Origin: Bacillota bacterium
GTDB taxonomy: Bacteria; Bacillota; Clostridia; Christensenellales; Aristaeellaceae
Direction: 5' to 3'
Assembly: GCA_023392395.1 (NCBI GenBank)
Contig: JAEVZE010000255.1
Coordinates: 1 to 8,487 of the forward strand
Length of the DNA stretch: 8,487 bases
A program made the translations under genes and the position numbers. Positions within the stretch are counted from its first letter, which is position 1. Each line of letters opens with the position of its first letter. Below the pieces are notes generated by a model. That model was not told the DNA's origin. It saw only the letters and a program-made list of their open reading frames with translations, and ran no database searches. Shown piece after piece: positions 1-5,573 of the stretch.

Positions 1-165
1 CCTCTAGTATGACTGGAGGCTTGAAGAAAAGCCCCGCAAGGTGTTTAAACACAGAAGGCCAGTTCCTCGCCTTCGCGGACTGATCTTCCATCAACTCCAT
101 GGCAGCGCCAGGGGAATGGCCTTCAGCATCTGCTTGAGCGGATCACGGTACGCCAAGATCCCATG
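1..165. other. Left edge, no supported gene; possible partial reading frame on the minus strand
   Basis: This stretch lies downstream of the 96-residue hypothetical gene. On the minus strand an open frame starts at ATG 98-100 (or ATG 89-91) and runs off the left edge for about 33 codons. It begins MELMEDQSAK and contains a hydrophobic patch, LAGLFF. Neither ATG has a well-spaced ribosome binding site (only GGAG three bases before the second ATG), and I do not recognise the peptide. A 12-bp palindrome, GTGTTTAAACAC, lies at 41-52. Without the sequence to the left, nothing more can be decided. Confidence 0.2.
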
Positions 166-200
166 GCATCGGTCCCGGCGACCTGTCAGGCGGCGTCAGA
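166..200 (-). repeat. Fragment of the four-hairpin intergenic repeat (copy C, stem 4 only)
   Basis: On the plus strand, 166-185 matches 3601-3621 of repeat copy B with one substitution and one single-base gap; the core TCCCGGCGACCTG (173-185 and 3609-3621) is identical. The match continues weakly (GCGTC..GAACG) after a short insertion. It covers only the last stem of the element and runs into the stop codon of the hypothetical gene (196-198). Its orientation relative to that gene is the same as copies A and B have relative to theirs. The rest of the element is missing, so this is a truncated or decayed copy. Confidence 0.5.
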
Positions 201-486
201 ACGCATTGCGCGGGTCGGTGCTGCGGCGGCTCTTGGTTTCATCTTCAAGAAATTCGATCTCCATGCGCTCAAAGTGCACCTCTTCCACGAAGTGATCGGG
301 CAGAAAGGCGGTGCGCCGGAAGCGTTCAAACTCCCTCTCGTGCTTTTCCAGCCACATGGGGACAGGCAGATCGCCCTCGCGGCACAGCGCGATCAGGGCG
401 TCCCGCTCCCCGCCCGGCTCGCAGGGGCCGATGTACTGCCGGTCAATCCGGTGCTTTTTAATGATGCGCATCCAAAGTCTGGTCAT
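196..486 (-). CDS. Conserved hypothetical protein, 96 residues
   Basis: This is a small soluble, charged protein with no membrane segment or signal peptide. ATG 484-486 has a good ribosome binding site (GGAGGG, six bases before the ATG), and a consensus -10 box lies just upstream, so expression is well supported. The pattern W-L-x-K-x-x-x-E-F-x-x-F, followed by F-L-P-D-x-F-V-E-E-V-x-F and E-I-E-F-L-E-D-E, resembles short hypothetical proteins I recall from clostridia (IWLDKN..EF....T.F..D.FIEEI.FD.LEI). That is recall, not a search, and no function is known to me. The tail after FLEDE is polar and looks unlike the rest; the stop codon falls inside a fragment of the intergenic repeat, so the C-terminus may have been changed by that sequence. 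The gene is divergent from the rubrerythrin gene, with about 150 bp between the starts. Confidence 0.75.
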   Translation of the reverse strand: MTRLWMRIIKKHRIDRQYIGPCEPGGERDALIALCREGDLPVPMWLEKHEREFERFRRTAFLPDHFVEEVHFERMEIEFLEDETKSRRSTDPRNAF

Positions 487-505
487 TCAATCCCTCCATG
501 GGTTC

Positions 506-515
506 ATTATATCAC
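506..515 (-). promoter_or_regulatory. Extended -10 promoter element for the 96-residue gene
   Basis: Read on the minus strand, 506-511 is a perfect TATAAT preceded by TGA, giving the extended -10 form TGN-TATAAT. There is no good -35 box at the usual distance (529-534 reads GAGCAT), which is common for extended -10 promoters. Transcription would start near 499, leaving a leader of about 13 bases that consists mainly of the ribosome binding site. Confidence 0.55.
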
Positions 516-582
516 ACGCGGCGCGAAAATGCTCCGCTGTCGAAAAAAACCTGTTTCATCCACGCCGGGCGGGTTTATCAAA

Positions 583-605
583 TTGCAGACGCGCGAAGCG
601 TGCAA
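583..605 (+). promoter_or_regulatory. Small leader hairpin upstream of the rubrerythrin gene
   Basis: TTGCA (583-587) pairs with TGCAA (601-605) around an inner CGC/GCG stem with a GCGAA loop (590-600). It ends 17 bases before the strong ribosome binding site GAGGAGGA (623-630). No convincing -35/-10 pair for the rubrerythrin gene could be placed in 487-622, and no PerR-like box (TTATAATnATTATAA) is visible. The hairpin could be a 5' UTR structure or an operator; its CGCTTCGCG core (minus strand) also recalls stem 1 of the nearby repeat. Confidence 0.25.
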
Positions 606-638
606 ATTTTCAAGATTTCGTTGAGGAGGACATCGGCT

Positions 639-1178
639 ATGAAATGGATTTGCTCTGTCTGCGGTTATGTGCATGAAGGCGATACCCCGCCCGAAAACTG
701 CCCCCTTTGCAAAGCGCCCGCCTCGAAGTTCAACAAGGCTGCGGAAGAAAAGGTTTGGGCCTCCGAGCACAAGGTCGGCGTGGCCAAGGGCTTGGACGAG
801 CGCGTGGTGGAGGGCCTCCGAGCCAACTTCAACGGCGAGTGCAGCGAGGTCGGCATGTACCTTGCGATGAGCCGTGTCGCCGACCGCGAGGGCTATCCGG
901 AAATCGCTGAAGCCTACAAGCGTTACGCCTTTGAGGAAGCCGATCACGCCGCCCGGTTTGCGGAACTTCTGGGCGAAGTGGTGACCAGCAGCACCAAGAA
1001 GAACCTGGAACTGCGCGCCGAGGCCGAGTACGGCGCCACCGGCGGCAAGACAGAGCTGGCCAAGCTGGCCAAGGAATTGGGCTATGACGCGGTGCACGAC
1101 ACCGTGCACGAAATGGCCAAGGACGAAGCCCGCCACGGCAAGGGCTTCGAGGGCCTGCTCAAGCGCTACTTCAAGTAA
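639..1178 (+). CDS. rbr: Reverse rubrerythrin (N-terminal rubredoxin, C-terminal diiron domain)
   Basis: This is a cytoplasmic non-haem iron protein of 179 residues that, in this family, reduces hydrogen peroxide (and in clostridia also oxygen) with electrons from NAD(P)H via rubredoxin-type partners. Residues 1-30 form the rubredoxin-like site with C5-x-x-C8 and C21-x-x-C24. Residues 50-179 form the four-helix diiron domain: E67 in the GE motif, E100-x-x-H103, E128/E130, and E163-x-x-H166. The domain order is opposite to classical rubrerythrin, and the length fits the reverse rubrerythrins of Clostridium. The start at ATG 639 is chosen because GAGGAGGA lies eight bases upstream and the protein then begins directly with the rubredoxin fold; an upstream in-frame ATG at 498 would add 47 residues unlike the family. 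The gene stands alone, and repeat copy A begins three bases after its stop. It marks an anaerobe exposed to oxidative stress. Confidence 0.96.
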   Translation: MKWICSVCGYVHEGDTPPENCPLCKAPASKFNKAAEEKVWASEHKVGVAKGLDERVVEGLRANFNGECSEVGMYLAMSRVADREGYPEIAEAYKRYAFEEADHAARFAELLGEVVTSSTKKNLELRAEAEYGATGGKTELAKLAKELGYDAVHDTVHEMAKDEARHGKGFEGLLKRYFK

Positions 1179-1181
1179 AAG

Positions 1182-1346
1182 GCGTTGAAAATCCGCTTCG
1201 CGTCTTTTCAACGCGAAGAGAAAGACTGCGTGAGCCTGAAATCCTGCGGGATTTCCGGGTGGCTCACTGACTTGCGGAAATATTTCCCCCATCAGTGTGC
1301 GCACTGACGGGGGAAATACGTTCCCGGCGCACGGGTCGCCGGAAAC
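1182..1346 (+). repeat. Four-hairpin intergenic repeat, copy A
   Basis: Four hairpins follow one another. Stem 1 is GCGTTGAAAA/TTTTCAACGC (1182-1191/1205-1214). Stem 2 is GTGAGCC/GGCTCAC (1230-1236/1261-1267), enclosing GAAATCC/GGATTTC (1238-1244/1249-1255). Stem 3 is 1281-1297 with 1302-1318: 16 pairs, one A-C mismatch and a TGCG loop. Stem 4 is CCGGCG/CGCCGG (1324-1329/1337-1342). The same four stems in the same order occur in copy B (3606-3770, other strand). A 21-bp block around stem 2 (1237-1257) is identical in both, and stem 3 differs by compensated changes. It lies between the convergent rubrerythrin and DMT genes, starting just after the rubrerythrin stop. Stem 1 could also act as a terminator, but no T-run follows it. 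Confidence 0.85.
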
Positions 1347-1384
1347 AATGAAAGAAACAATGGGATGCCGCCAAGCGGCTCCCA
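1343..1384 (-). terminator. Rho-independent terminator of the isomerase-MFS-DMT operon
   Basis: Read on the minus strand about 30 bases after the DMT stop, GGGA-GCCGC pairs with GCGGC-TCCC (stem arms 1375-1383 and 1362-1371) around a three-base loop, with one bulged base. An extra A-T pair at 1384/1361 closes it. The hairpin is followed by the T-rich run ATTGTTTCTTTCATTG (down to about 1346). This is a strong stem with an imperfect T-tract, correctly placed for the operon's end. In the plus direction no T-run follows, so it would not clearly stop rubrerythrin transcripts. Confidence 0.7.
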
Positions 1385-1413
1385 GTTGTTCTATGGGCGA
1401 ACGGTTTGTTTAC

Positions 1414-2316
1414 TTATTCCTCTTCCGCGACCGCCTGCACAGCCCTGCGCAATGGCCATTTGAGCTCCGATTCGGACAGGAAGATCGCCGCGAACACCAC
1501 CGCGAAGCCGACGAGCACGCGGAGTTGCACCACCTCGCCGTAGAAGAGCACCGAAAACAGTACGCCAAACACCGATTCCAGGCTCAGAATCAGCGATGCA
1601 CCGGCGGGCGGGGCGAACTTCTGGCCGATCAGCTGCAAAAGGAAGCCGATCGCCGTCGGAAACACCGCCAGGTACAGTACCACCAGCCAGTCGACCGGCT
1701 GCACGTTCAGCGGTTTCGACGGGGACACCAGATCCACCGTCCAGAAGATGACCGCACTGATCGCGAACTGGAACACGACGGAGCGCACAGGGTCCACTTT
1801 GCGCCCCAAGGTGGCGATGCCCACGATGTGCACCGTGTACAGAACCCCGCTCATCAGCGTCAGGGAGTCCCCAAAGCCGATGGTCAGGTTCTGTGTCAAC
1901 GAGATCAGCCCAATGCCGATCAGGCACAGAAACGCGGCGATGAAGCTCTTGCCCTCGGGCCGCTTCTTCTTCACCGCCCAGAACAGAAAGGGCACCAGCA
2001 CACAGTAGACCGCCGTCAGAAACGCGTTCTTGCCGGGGGTGGTGTCGGTGATGCCAACCGCCTGCAGCAGCGACGCGACGGCCAGGATTACGCCCAGCAC
2101 CGCCGACCGCCAGATGTCCTGAACACCGGAGGTTTTGATCTTTTTCCAGAAGACCACGATGAGCAGAATCGTCGCGATCGAGTAGCGCAACGCCAGGAGC
2201 GAATCCGGCGGGAAGACGTCCATCTGCCCTTTGACAAGAAAAAAGGACGTGCCCCAGATGAGCGCTGCCCCGTAGAGCGCCAGCTTGCCCAGCGTGTTTT
2301 GGGTTTTTGTGTTCAA
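1414..2316 (-). CDS. EamA/DMT-family permease
   Basis: This is a 300-residue inner-membrane protein of the drug/metabolite transporter superfamily, made of two EamA repeats (about residues 13-142 and 150-283) with ten predicted membrane helices. The first repeat starts with the family pattern W-G-T-S-F-x-x-x-K (21-29) followed by a P-x-x-x-x-x-x-R loop. The second ends in the helix SLILSLESVFGVL and FYGE (241-261), a hallmark of the family. The start is TTG 2314-2316, with GGGAG seven bases upstream (2324-2328). The TTG overlaps the MFS stop codon (TTGA), so translation is probably coupled to the MFS gene. Members export or import amino acids, sugars, nucleotides or other small metabolites; the sequence alone does not give the substrate. 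It is the last gene before the terminator. The lysine/arginine-rich loop at 115-120 suggests the usual inside-positive topology. Confidence 0.92.
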   Translation of the reverse strand: MNTKTQNTLGKLALYGAALIWGTSFFLVKGQMDVFPPDSLLALRYSIATILLIVVFWKKIKTSGVQDIWRSAVLGVILAVASLLQAVGITDTTPGKNAFLTAVYCVLVPFLFWAVKKKRPEGKSFIAAFLCLIGIGLISLTQNLTIGFGDSLTLMSGVLYTVHIVGIATLGRKVDPVRSVVFQFAISAVIFWTVDLVSPSKPLNVQPVDWLVVLYLAVFPTAIGFLLQLIGQKFAPPAGASLILSLESVFGVLFSVLFYGEVVQLRVLVGFAVVFAAIFLSESELKWPLRRAVQAVAEEE

Positions 2317-3539
2317 GAAACTGCTCCCTTTCGTTTGGCCGCCTTGACGAGCCCCACGCCCAGCACCATCAGAACCGGAAAGGCGATGGCCAGGAGTAGC
2401 CCCGCCTTAAGCGCCGCCTGTCCGCCGCCCTGAAACAGTGCCTGCGTCCACTGAGCGCCCTCCTGCACGCGGCTGGAGACCACGCCCACGAGACCAGGGC
2501 CGCTGGAGCAGCCCAAGTCGCCTGCCAGCGCCAGCATCGCAAACATCGCGGTGCCACCCTGCGGGAAGCTACGGGAGGATAGCGAGATCGTCGCCGGCCA
2601 CATTGCGCCTACGCTGAGGCCGCACAGCGCGCAGCCCATCAGCGACAGAACCGGCAGCGGCGAGAACACCGCCACAAGGTAGCTGACCACGCACAGCGCG
2701 GCCGAGCCTGTCAGAATCCGGGTCAGCGGCAGGTGCGAGCCCTTGGAGCCGAAGAAGACCCGAGCTCCGCCCATCAAGATCGCGAACGCGCAGGGACCCA
2801 GCAAGTCGCCCATGGTCTTGGACACGCCCAAGCCCATCTCCGCAAACAAACTGGCCCACTGGGCCATCGCCTGTTCCGAAGCGCCGGCGCAGACCATGAG
2901 CAGCAGCATCAGCCAGAACACGCCGCGGGAGAAGAGCGCCTTCAGGCTCAGGCCCTCCCCGTCTTCCACCAGCGCGCACAGCGGCACCTTGAAGAAAAAG
3001 AACATATTGAACAGCGGCACCAGCGCCCACACCGCCGTCAGCCACGACCACGCGGCAAGCCCAACCGTGGTGAAATACAGGGTGGACAGCAGCACCACCG
3101 CCGTCTGCCCCCAACAGTAGAATGAGTGCAAAAGGCTCATCGACGCGGCTTTCTTGTCGCCGGGCAGCGATTCCACGATGGGGCTGATCAAGACTTCGAT
3201 CATGCCGCCGCCGATGGCGTTGATCACCGTGGCGATGACAAGGCCAAGGTATGGGTCCATCACGCGCGGGAGAATGCCCAAGAGAGCCAGCCCCAGCGCG
3301 CACAGCGCGTGGGCGACCACCGCCGCCGGGCGGTAGCCGATCTTGTCCAGCACGTGGGCGCAGGCCCAGTCGACCACGATCTGTACACCGAAGTTGAGCG
3401 CGACCAGAAGCCCGATCTTTTCCAGCGAGACGCCGAAATCCTGGCTGAATACGATGAACAAAAGAGGCGGCAGGTTGTTGACGATCGCCTGCGTGACGTA
3501 GCCCAGATAGCTTGCGTACAGCGTATGCTTATAAGTCAC
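2313..3539 (-). CDS. MFS transporter, probably for a sugar
   Basis: This is an inner-membrane transporter of 408 residues with about twelve hydrophobic helices split by a polar central loop (near VEDGEGLSLKALFSRG), the usual major facilitator layout. The N-terminus TYKHTLYASYLGYVTQAIVN and the motif SPIVESLP followed by LLHSFYCWGQ resemble FucP-like carbohydrate MFS members that I recall from Firmicutes; this is recall, not alignment. I place the start at GTG 3537-3539, because AAAGGGG lies nine bases upstream (3549-3555) and the protein then begins at the family's usual N-terminus. The in-frame ATG at residue -9 lacks a ribosome binding site, and a longer frame from 3656 would run through the intergenic repeat. 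It follows the isomerase gene on the same strand after repeat B and overlaps the DMT gene by four bases. A TATTAT at 3568-3573 is a possible weak internal -10 box. It probably imports the isomerase's substrate or a precursor. Confidence 0.88.
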   Translation of the reverse strand: MTYKHTLYASYLGYVTQAIVNNLPPLLFIVFSQDFGVSLEKIGLLVALNFGVQIVVDWACAHVLDKIGYRPAAVVAHALCALGLALLGILPRVMDPYLGLVIATVINAIGGGMIEVLISPIVESLPGDKKAASMSLLHSFYCWGQTAVVLLSTLYFTTVGLAAWSWLTAVWALVPLFNMFFFFKVPLCALVEDGEGLSLKALFSRGVFWLMLLLMVCAGASEQAMAQWASLFAEMGLGVSKTMGDLLGPCAFAILMGGARVFFGSKGSHLPLTRILTGSAALCVVSYLVAVFSPLPVLSLMGCALCGLSVGAMWPATISLSSRSFPQGGTAMFAMLALAGDLGCSSGPGLVGVVSSRVQEGAQWTQALFQGGGQAALKAGLLLAIAFPVLMVLGVGLVKAAKRKGAVS

Positions 3540-3605
3540 AATCCGACGCCCCTTTGCACCATTCATGATAATAGAACCGCCGACAACCCCGTCGTACTTT
3601 GCAAT

Positions 3606-3770
3606 CGTTCCCGGCGACCTGCGCGTCGGGAACGTGTTTCCTCCACCAGCGCGCACAATGGTGGAGGAAACAATTCTTTTTGTCAGGGAGCCGCTCGGAA
3701 ATCCCGCAGGATTTCACGCTTCCGCAGACTTTTCCTATGCGTTGAAAAGCCGCCCGGCGGATTTTCAACG
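3606..3770 (-). repeat. Four-hairpin intergenic repeat, copy B
   Basis: This is the inverted counterpart of copy A. Read on the minus strand from the isomerase stop, the stems come in the same order. Stem 1 is CGTTGAAAA/TTTTCAACG (arms at 3762-3770 and 3740-3748) with an inner CCG/CGG. Stem 2 is GAAATCC/GGATTTC (3709-3715 and 3698-3704). Stem 3 is a 14-pair perfect stem (3635-3648/3659-3672). Stem 4 is 3606-3616/3624-3634: ten Watson-Crick pairs and one G-T on the plus strand. It fills most of the gap between the isomerase and MFS genes, which are on the same strand, so it would be transcribed in the operon mRNA. It could affect mRNA ends, processing or stability and thus the ratio of isomerase to transporter; that is inference. 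Confidence 0.85.
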
Positions 3771-3777
3771 TCTGAGT

Positions 3778-5259
3778 TTATGCGAACGGATTCTCCGTGG
3801 GATAGAGCATGCCCTTGGGCTGGTTGAAGTTGACCTTGCCGACGCCCAGCAGCGTCATCACCGTATGCAGCGCCTTGCCCGCGTGGCCGAACGCCACCGC
3901 GCCGTGGTGCGGGTAACCGTCCGCGATCAGCACGTGGCGGTAGAAGCGGTCCATCTCCGGGATCGCGAACACGCCGATGCCGCCGAAGGACTGGGTGGCG
4001 ACCGGCAGCACTTCGCCCTGGGCGATGTAGCTCGTCAGCACGCTGTCCTTGTTGCCCTGCAGGCGGTAGAAGGTGATCGCGCCGGGGATGATGTCTCCTT
4101 CCAGCGTGCCGCGGGTGATGTCCGGCTCCGCGCCGCCCTCCATGCCACGGTTCATGATCAGCTGGTACTTCATCTCGCCCTTGGTCAGGCGGCAGATGGG
4201 GGTGTTGCCGCAGTGGAAGCCCATGAAGACTTCCTGGCTCCCGTAGGCAGTCTTCTTGTCGATCTCGGCCTTGTACATGTCGGCGGGCACGGTGTTGTTG
4301 ATGTCCAGCAGCGTTACCGGCGCCCCGGTCACGCAGGTGCCGATGTACTCGGAGAGAGCGCCGTAGATGTCCACTTCGCAGGCCACCGGGATGCCCATCG
4401 CGGTCAGGCGGGAGTTCACGTAGCAGGGCACGAAGCCGAACTTGGCCTCAAACGCCGGCCAGCACTTGTTGGCAAACGCCACATACTTGGAGGCGCCCAG
4501 ATTGTCCTTCGCCCAGTCCAGCAGCGTGATCTCAAACTGCGCCAGCTTCGGCAACAGAGAGGGCATCTTGTTGCCCGCGCCCAGCTCGTTAGCCATGTCC
4601 AAGGCGACTTCCTGGATGCGCGGATCACCCGCGTGCTTCTCAAAGGAGATCAGAAGGTCCATCTCAGAGTTCTCCTGCACGGTGACGCCAAGCTTATACA
4701 GTGGCGCGATCGGCGCGTTGCAGGCTAGGAAGTCGTAGGGGCGGGGACCAAAGGAGATGATCTTGAGGTTCTTCACGCCGATGATCGCGCGGGCAACCGG
4801 GAAGAATTCGGCGATCATCCTCGCGACGGCGTCCGCGTCGCCCACCGGGTACTCGGGAATGTAGCTGGTCAGGCCGCGCAGCTTCAGGTTGTAGCTGGCG
4901 TTGAGCATGCCGCAGTAGGCGTCGCCACGCCGGCTGGATAGGACTGGAATGTTCTCCTCGGCCGCCGCCGCGAACATCGACGGACCCGCAAACTCCTTGG
5001 CGAGCAGCGTCTCCGGGCCCTCCGGGCCGAAGTTGCCCAGGAACACGACCATCGCGTTGACCGCGTTGGCCTTCAGTTCGTCCAGCGCCAGAAGCGCGTC
5101 GGTCTCGTTTTCCACGGTGGTCTGGATCTCGACGATCTCGCCACCCAGTTTGCGGTAGGCTTCCACAACCGCCGCGCGGCGCTGCTGGGAGAGGTCAATG
5201 GGGAAACAGTCGCGGCTGACGGCAACGATACCCAGTTTTACGACGGGGATATTGTTCAT
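3778..5259 (-). CDS. L-fucose isomerase-family sugar isomerase
   Basis: This is a cytoplasmic metal-dependent aldose-ketose isomerase of 493 residues, belonging to the L-fucose/L-arabinose isomerase fold (COG2407 type). It is about 100 residues shorter than E. coli FucI, as usual for this branch. Probable metal or catalytic residues are E295 in CEVDIYGALSEYI, D319 in LLDINN, H349 in GFHCGNTP, and H451/H452 in DGYPHHGAVAFGH; they correspond to the Glu, Asp and His ligands of FucI. The N-terminal part (VVKLGIVAVSRDCFPIDLS) fits the family. The start at ATG 5257-5259 has AAAGGAG seven bases upstream. It is the first gene of an operon with the MFS and DMT transporters. No fucose kinase or aldolase gene is in the window, so the substrate is open: L-fucose, D-arabinose, another deoxy or pentose sugar, or sulfoquinovose (a COG2407-type isomerase is known to me from sulfoglycolysis) are all possible. 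Confidence 0.9.
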   Translation of the reverse strand: MNNIPVVKLGIVAVSRDCFPIDLSQQRRAAVVEAYRKLGGEIVEIQTTVENETDALLALDELKANAVNAMVVFLGNFGPEGPETLLAKEFAGPSMFAAAAEENIPVLSSRRGDAYCGMLNASYNLKLRGLTSYIPEYPVGDADAVARMIAEFFPVARAIIGVKNLKIISFGPRPYDFLACNAPIAPLYKLGVTVQENSEMDLLISFEKHAGDPRIQEVALDMANELGAGNKMPSLLPKLAQFEITLLDWAKDNLGASKYVAFANKCWPAFEAKFGFVPCYVNSRLTAMGIPVACEVDIYGALSEYIGTCVTGAPVTLLDINNTVPADMYKAEIDKKTAYGSQEVFMGFHCGNTPICRLTKGEMKYQLIMNRGMEGGAEPDITRGTLEGDIIPGAITFYRLQGNKDSVLTSYIAQGEVLPVATQSFGGIGVFAIPEMDRFYRHVLIADGYPHHGAVAFGHAGKALHTVMTLLGVGKVNFNQPKGMLYPTENPFA

Positions 5260-5281
5260 AGGGATGCTCCTTTCGGTGTGT

Positions 5282-5293
5282 ATGCATATGCAT
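5282..5293. promoter_or_regulatory. 12-bp perfect palindrome at the transcription start of the isomerase operon (possible operator)
   Basis: ATGCATATGCAT (5282-5293) is a perfect palindrome. It lies immediately downstream of the -10 box (5295-5300), where transcription should begin, and before the ribosome binding site (5267-5273). This is a classic position for a repressor site. I do not know a regulator with this exact site, and no regulator gene is in the window. Confidence 0.4.
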
Positions 5294-5294
5294 T

Positions 5295-5323
5295 ATTATA
5301 ACATAAGAGGCGCGGGCGCACAA
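5295..5323 (-). promoter_or_regulatory. Promoter of the isomerase-MFS-DMT operon
   Basis: On the minus strand there is a perfect TATAAT (5295-5300) preceded by TGT, giving an extended -10. A partial -35, TTGTGC (5318-5323), lies 17 bases upstream. The predicted start of transcription is near 5288, giving a leader of about 30 bases ahead of the ATG at 5259. The surrounding AT-rich stretch stands out from the GC-rich flanks. Confidence 0.65.
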
Positions 5324-5573
5324 CCAAAGCGGGTACGCTTTCGTTGGAAAAAACCGGGGCAAAATTCCGGACAATATGCAGGAATAGCGGGGGTCGCCGG
5401 GTGGAACGCCGGGGGCGCTGCCCCCGGACCCCCGCAAGGGGCATCATGCTCCTTGACCCCGCACAAAAAGATTGTAAAAAGTAAAGGCAAGCTTTCAGAC
5501 GCATCCGGCACTGGGCGATGAGGAAACGCCAAGATTTCAGGACCTTCAAAGGAAGTTTTTGCCTTCAGCAAAA
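5324..5573. repeat. Intergenic stretch with a GC-rich hairpin repeat (5409-5441)
   Basis: This 250-bp stretch between the isomerase promoter and the methyltransferase stop holds no supported gene. Its centre carries CCGGGGGC-gct-GCCCCCGG (5409-5416/5420-5427), a perfect 8-pair stem. It is followed at once by CCCC-GCAA-GGGG (5430-5441), a stem with a GNRA-type tetraloop, and then CCTTGACCCCGC (5451-5462). Segments of this form are widespread as dispersed repeats in GC-rich bacteria; that is general recall. It could help end methyltransferase transcripts coming from the right, but no T-run follows. The rest (5461-5573) has only short weak hairpins, such as TTTTGC/GCAAAA directly after the methyltransferase stop. 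Confidence 0.6.

Noticed and set aside
507..1304. Minus-strand open frame (265 codons) opposite rubrerythrin
   Set aside because: It covers the rubrerythrin gene and repeat A; the plus-strand gene has full metal-binding motifs and a strong ribosome binding site.
1297..2433. Long plus-strand open frame (378 codons)
   Set aside because: It lies opposite the DMT gene, its product is rich in H, R, Q and D with no fold-like pattern, and it begins inside the repeat. It is a GC-driven shadow of the real gene.
3540..3656. Longer N-terminus for the MFS protein
   Set aside because: The extra 39 residues would be translated from the intergenic repeat and lack a ribosome binding site; GTG 3539 has one and fits the family N-terminus.
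3565..4728. Long plus-strand open frame (387 codons)
   Set aside because: It runs through repeat B and then opposite the isomerase gene, and its composition is typical of an antisense frame.
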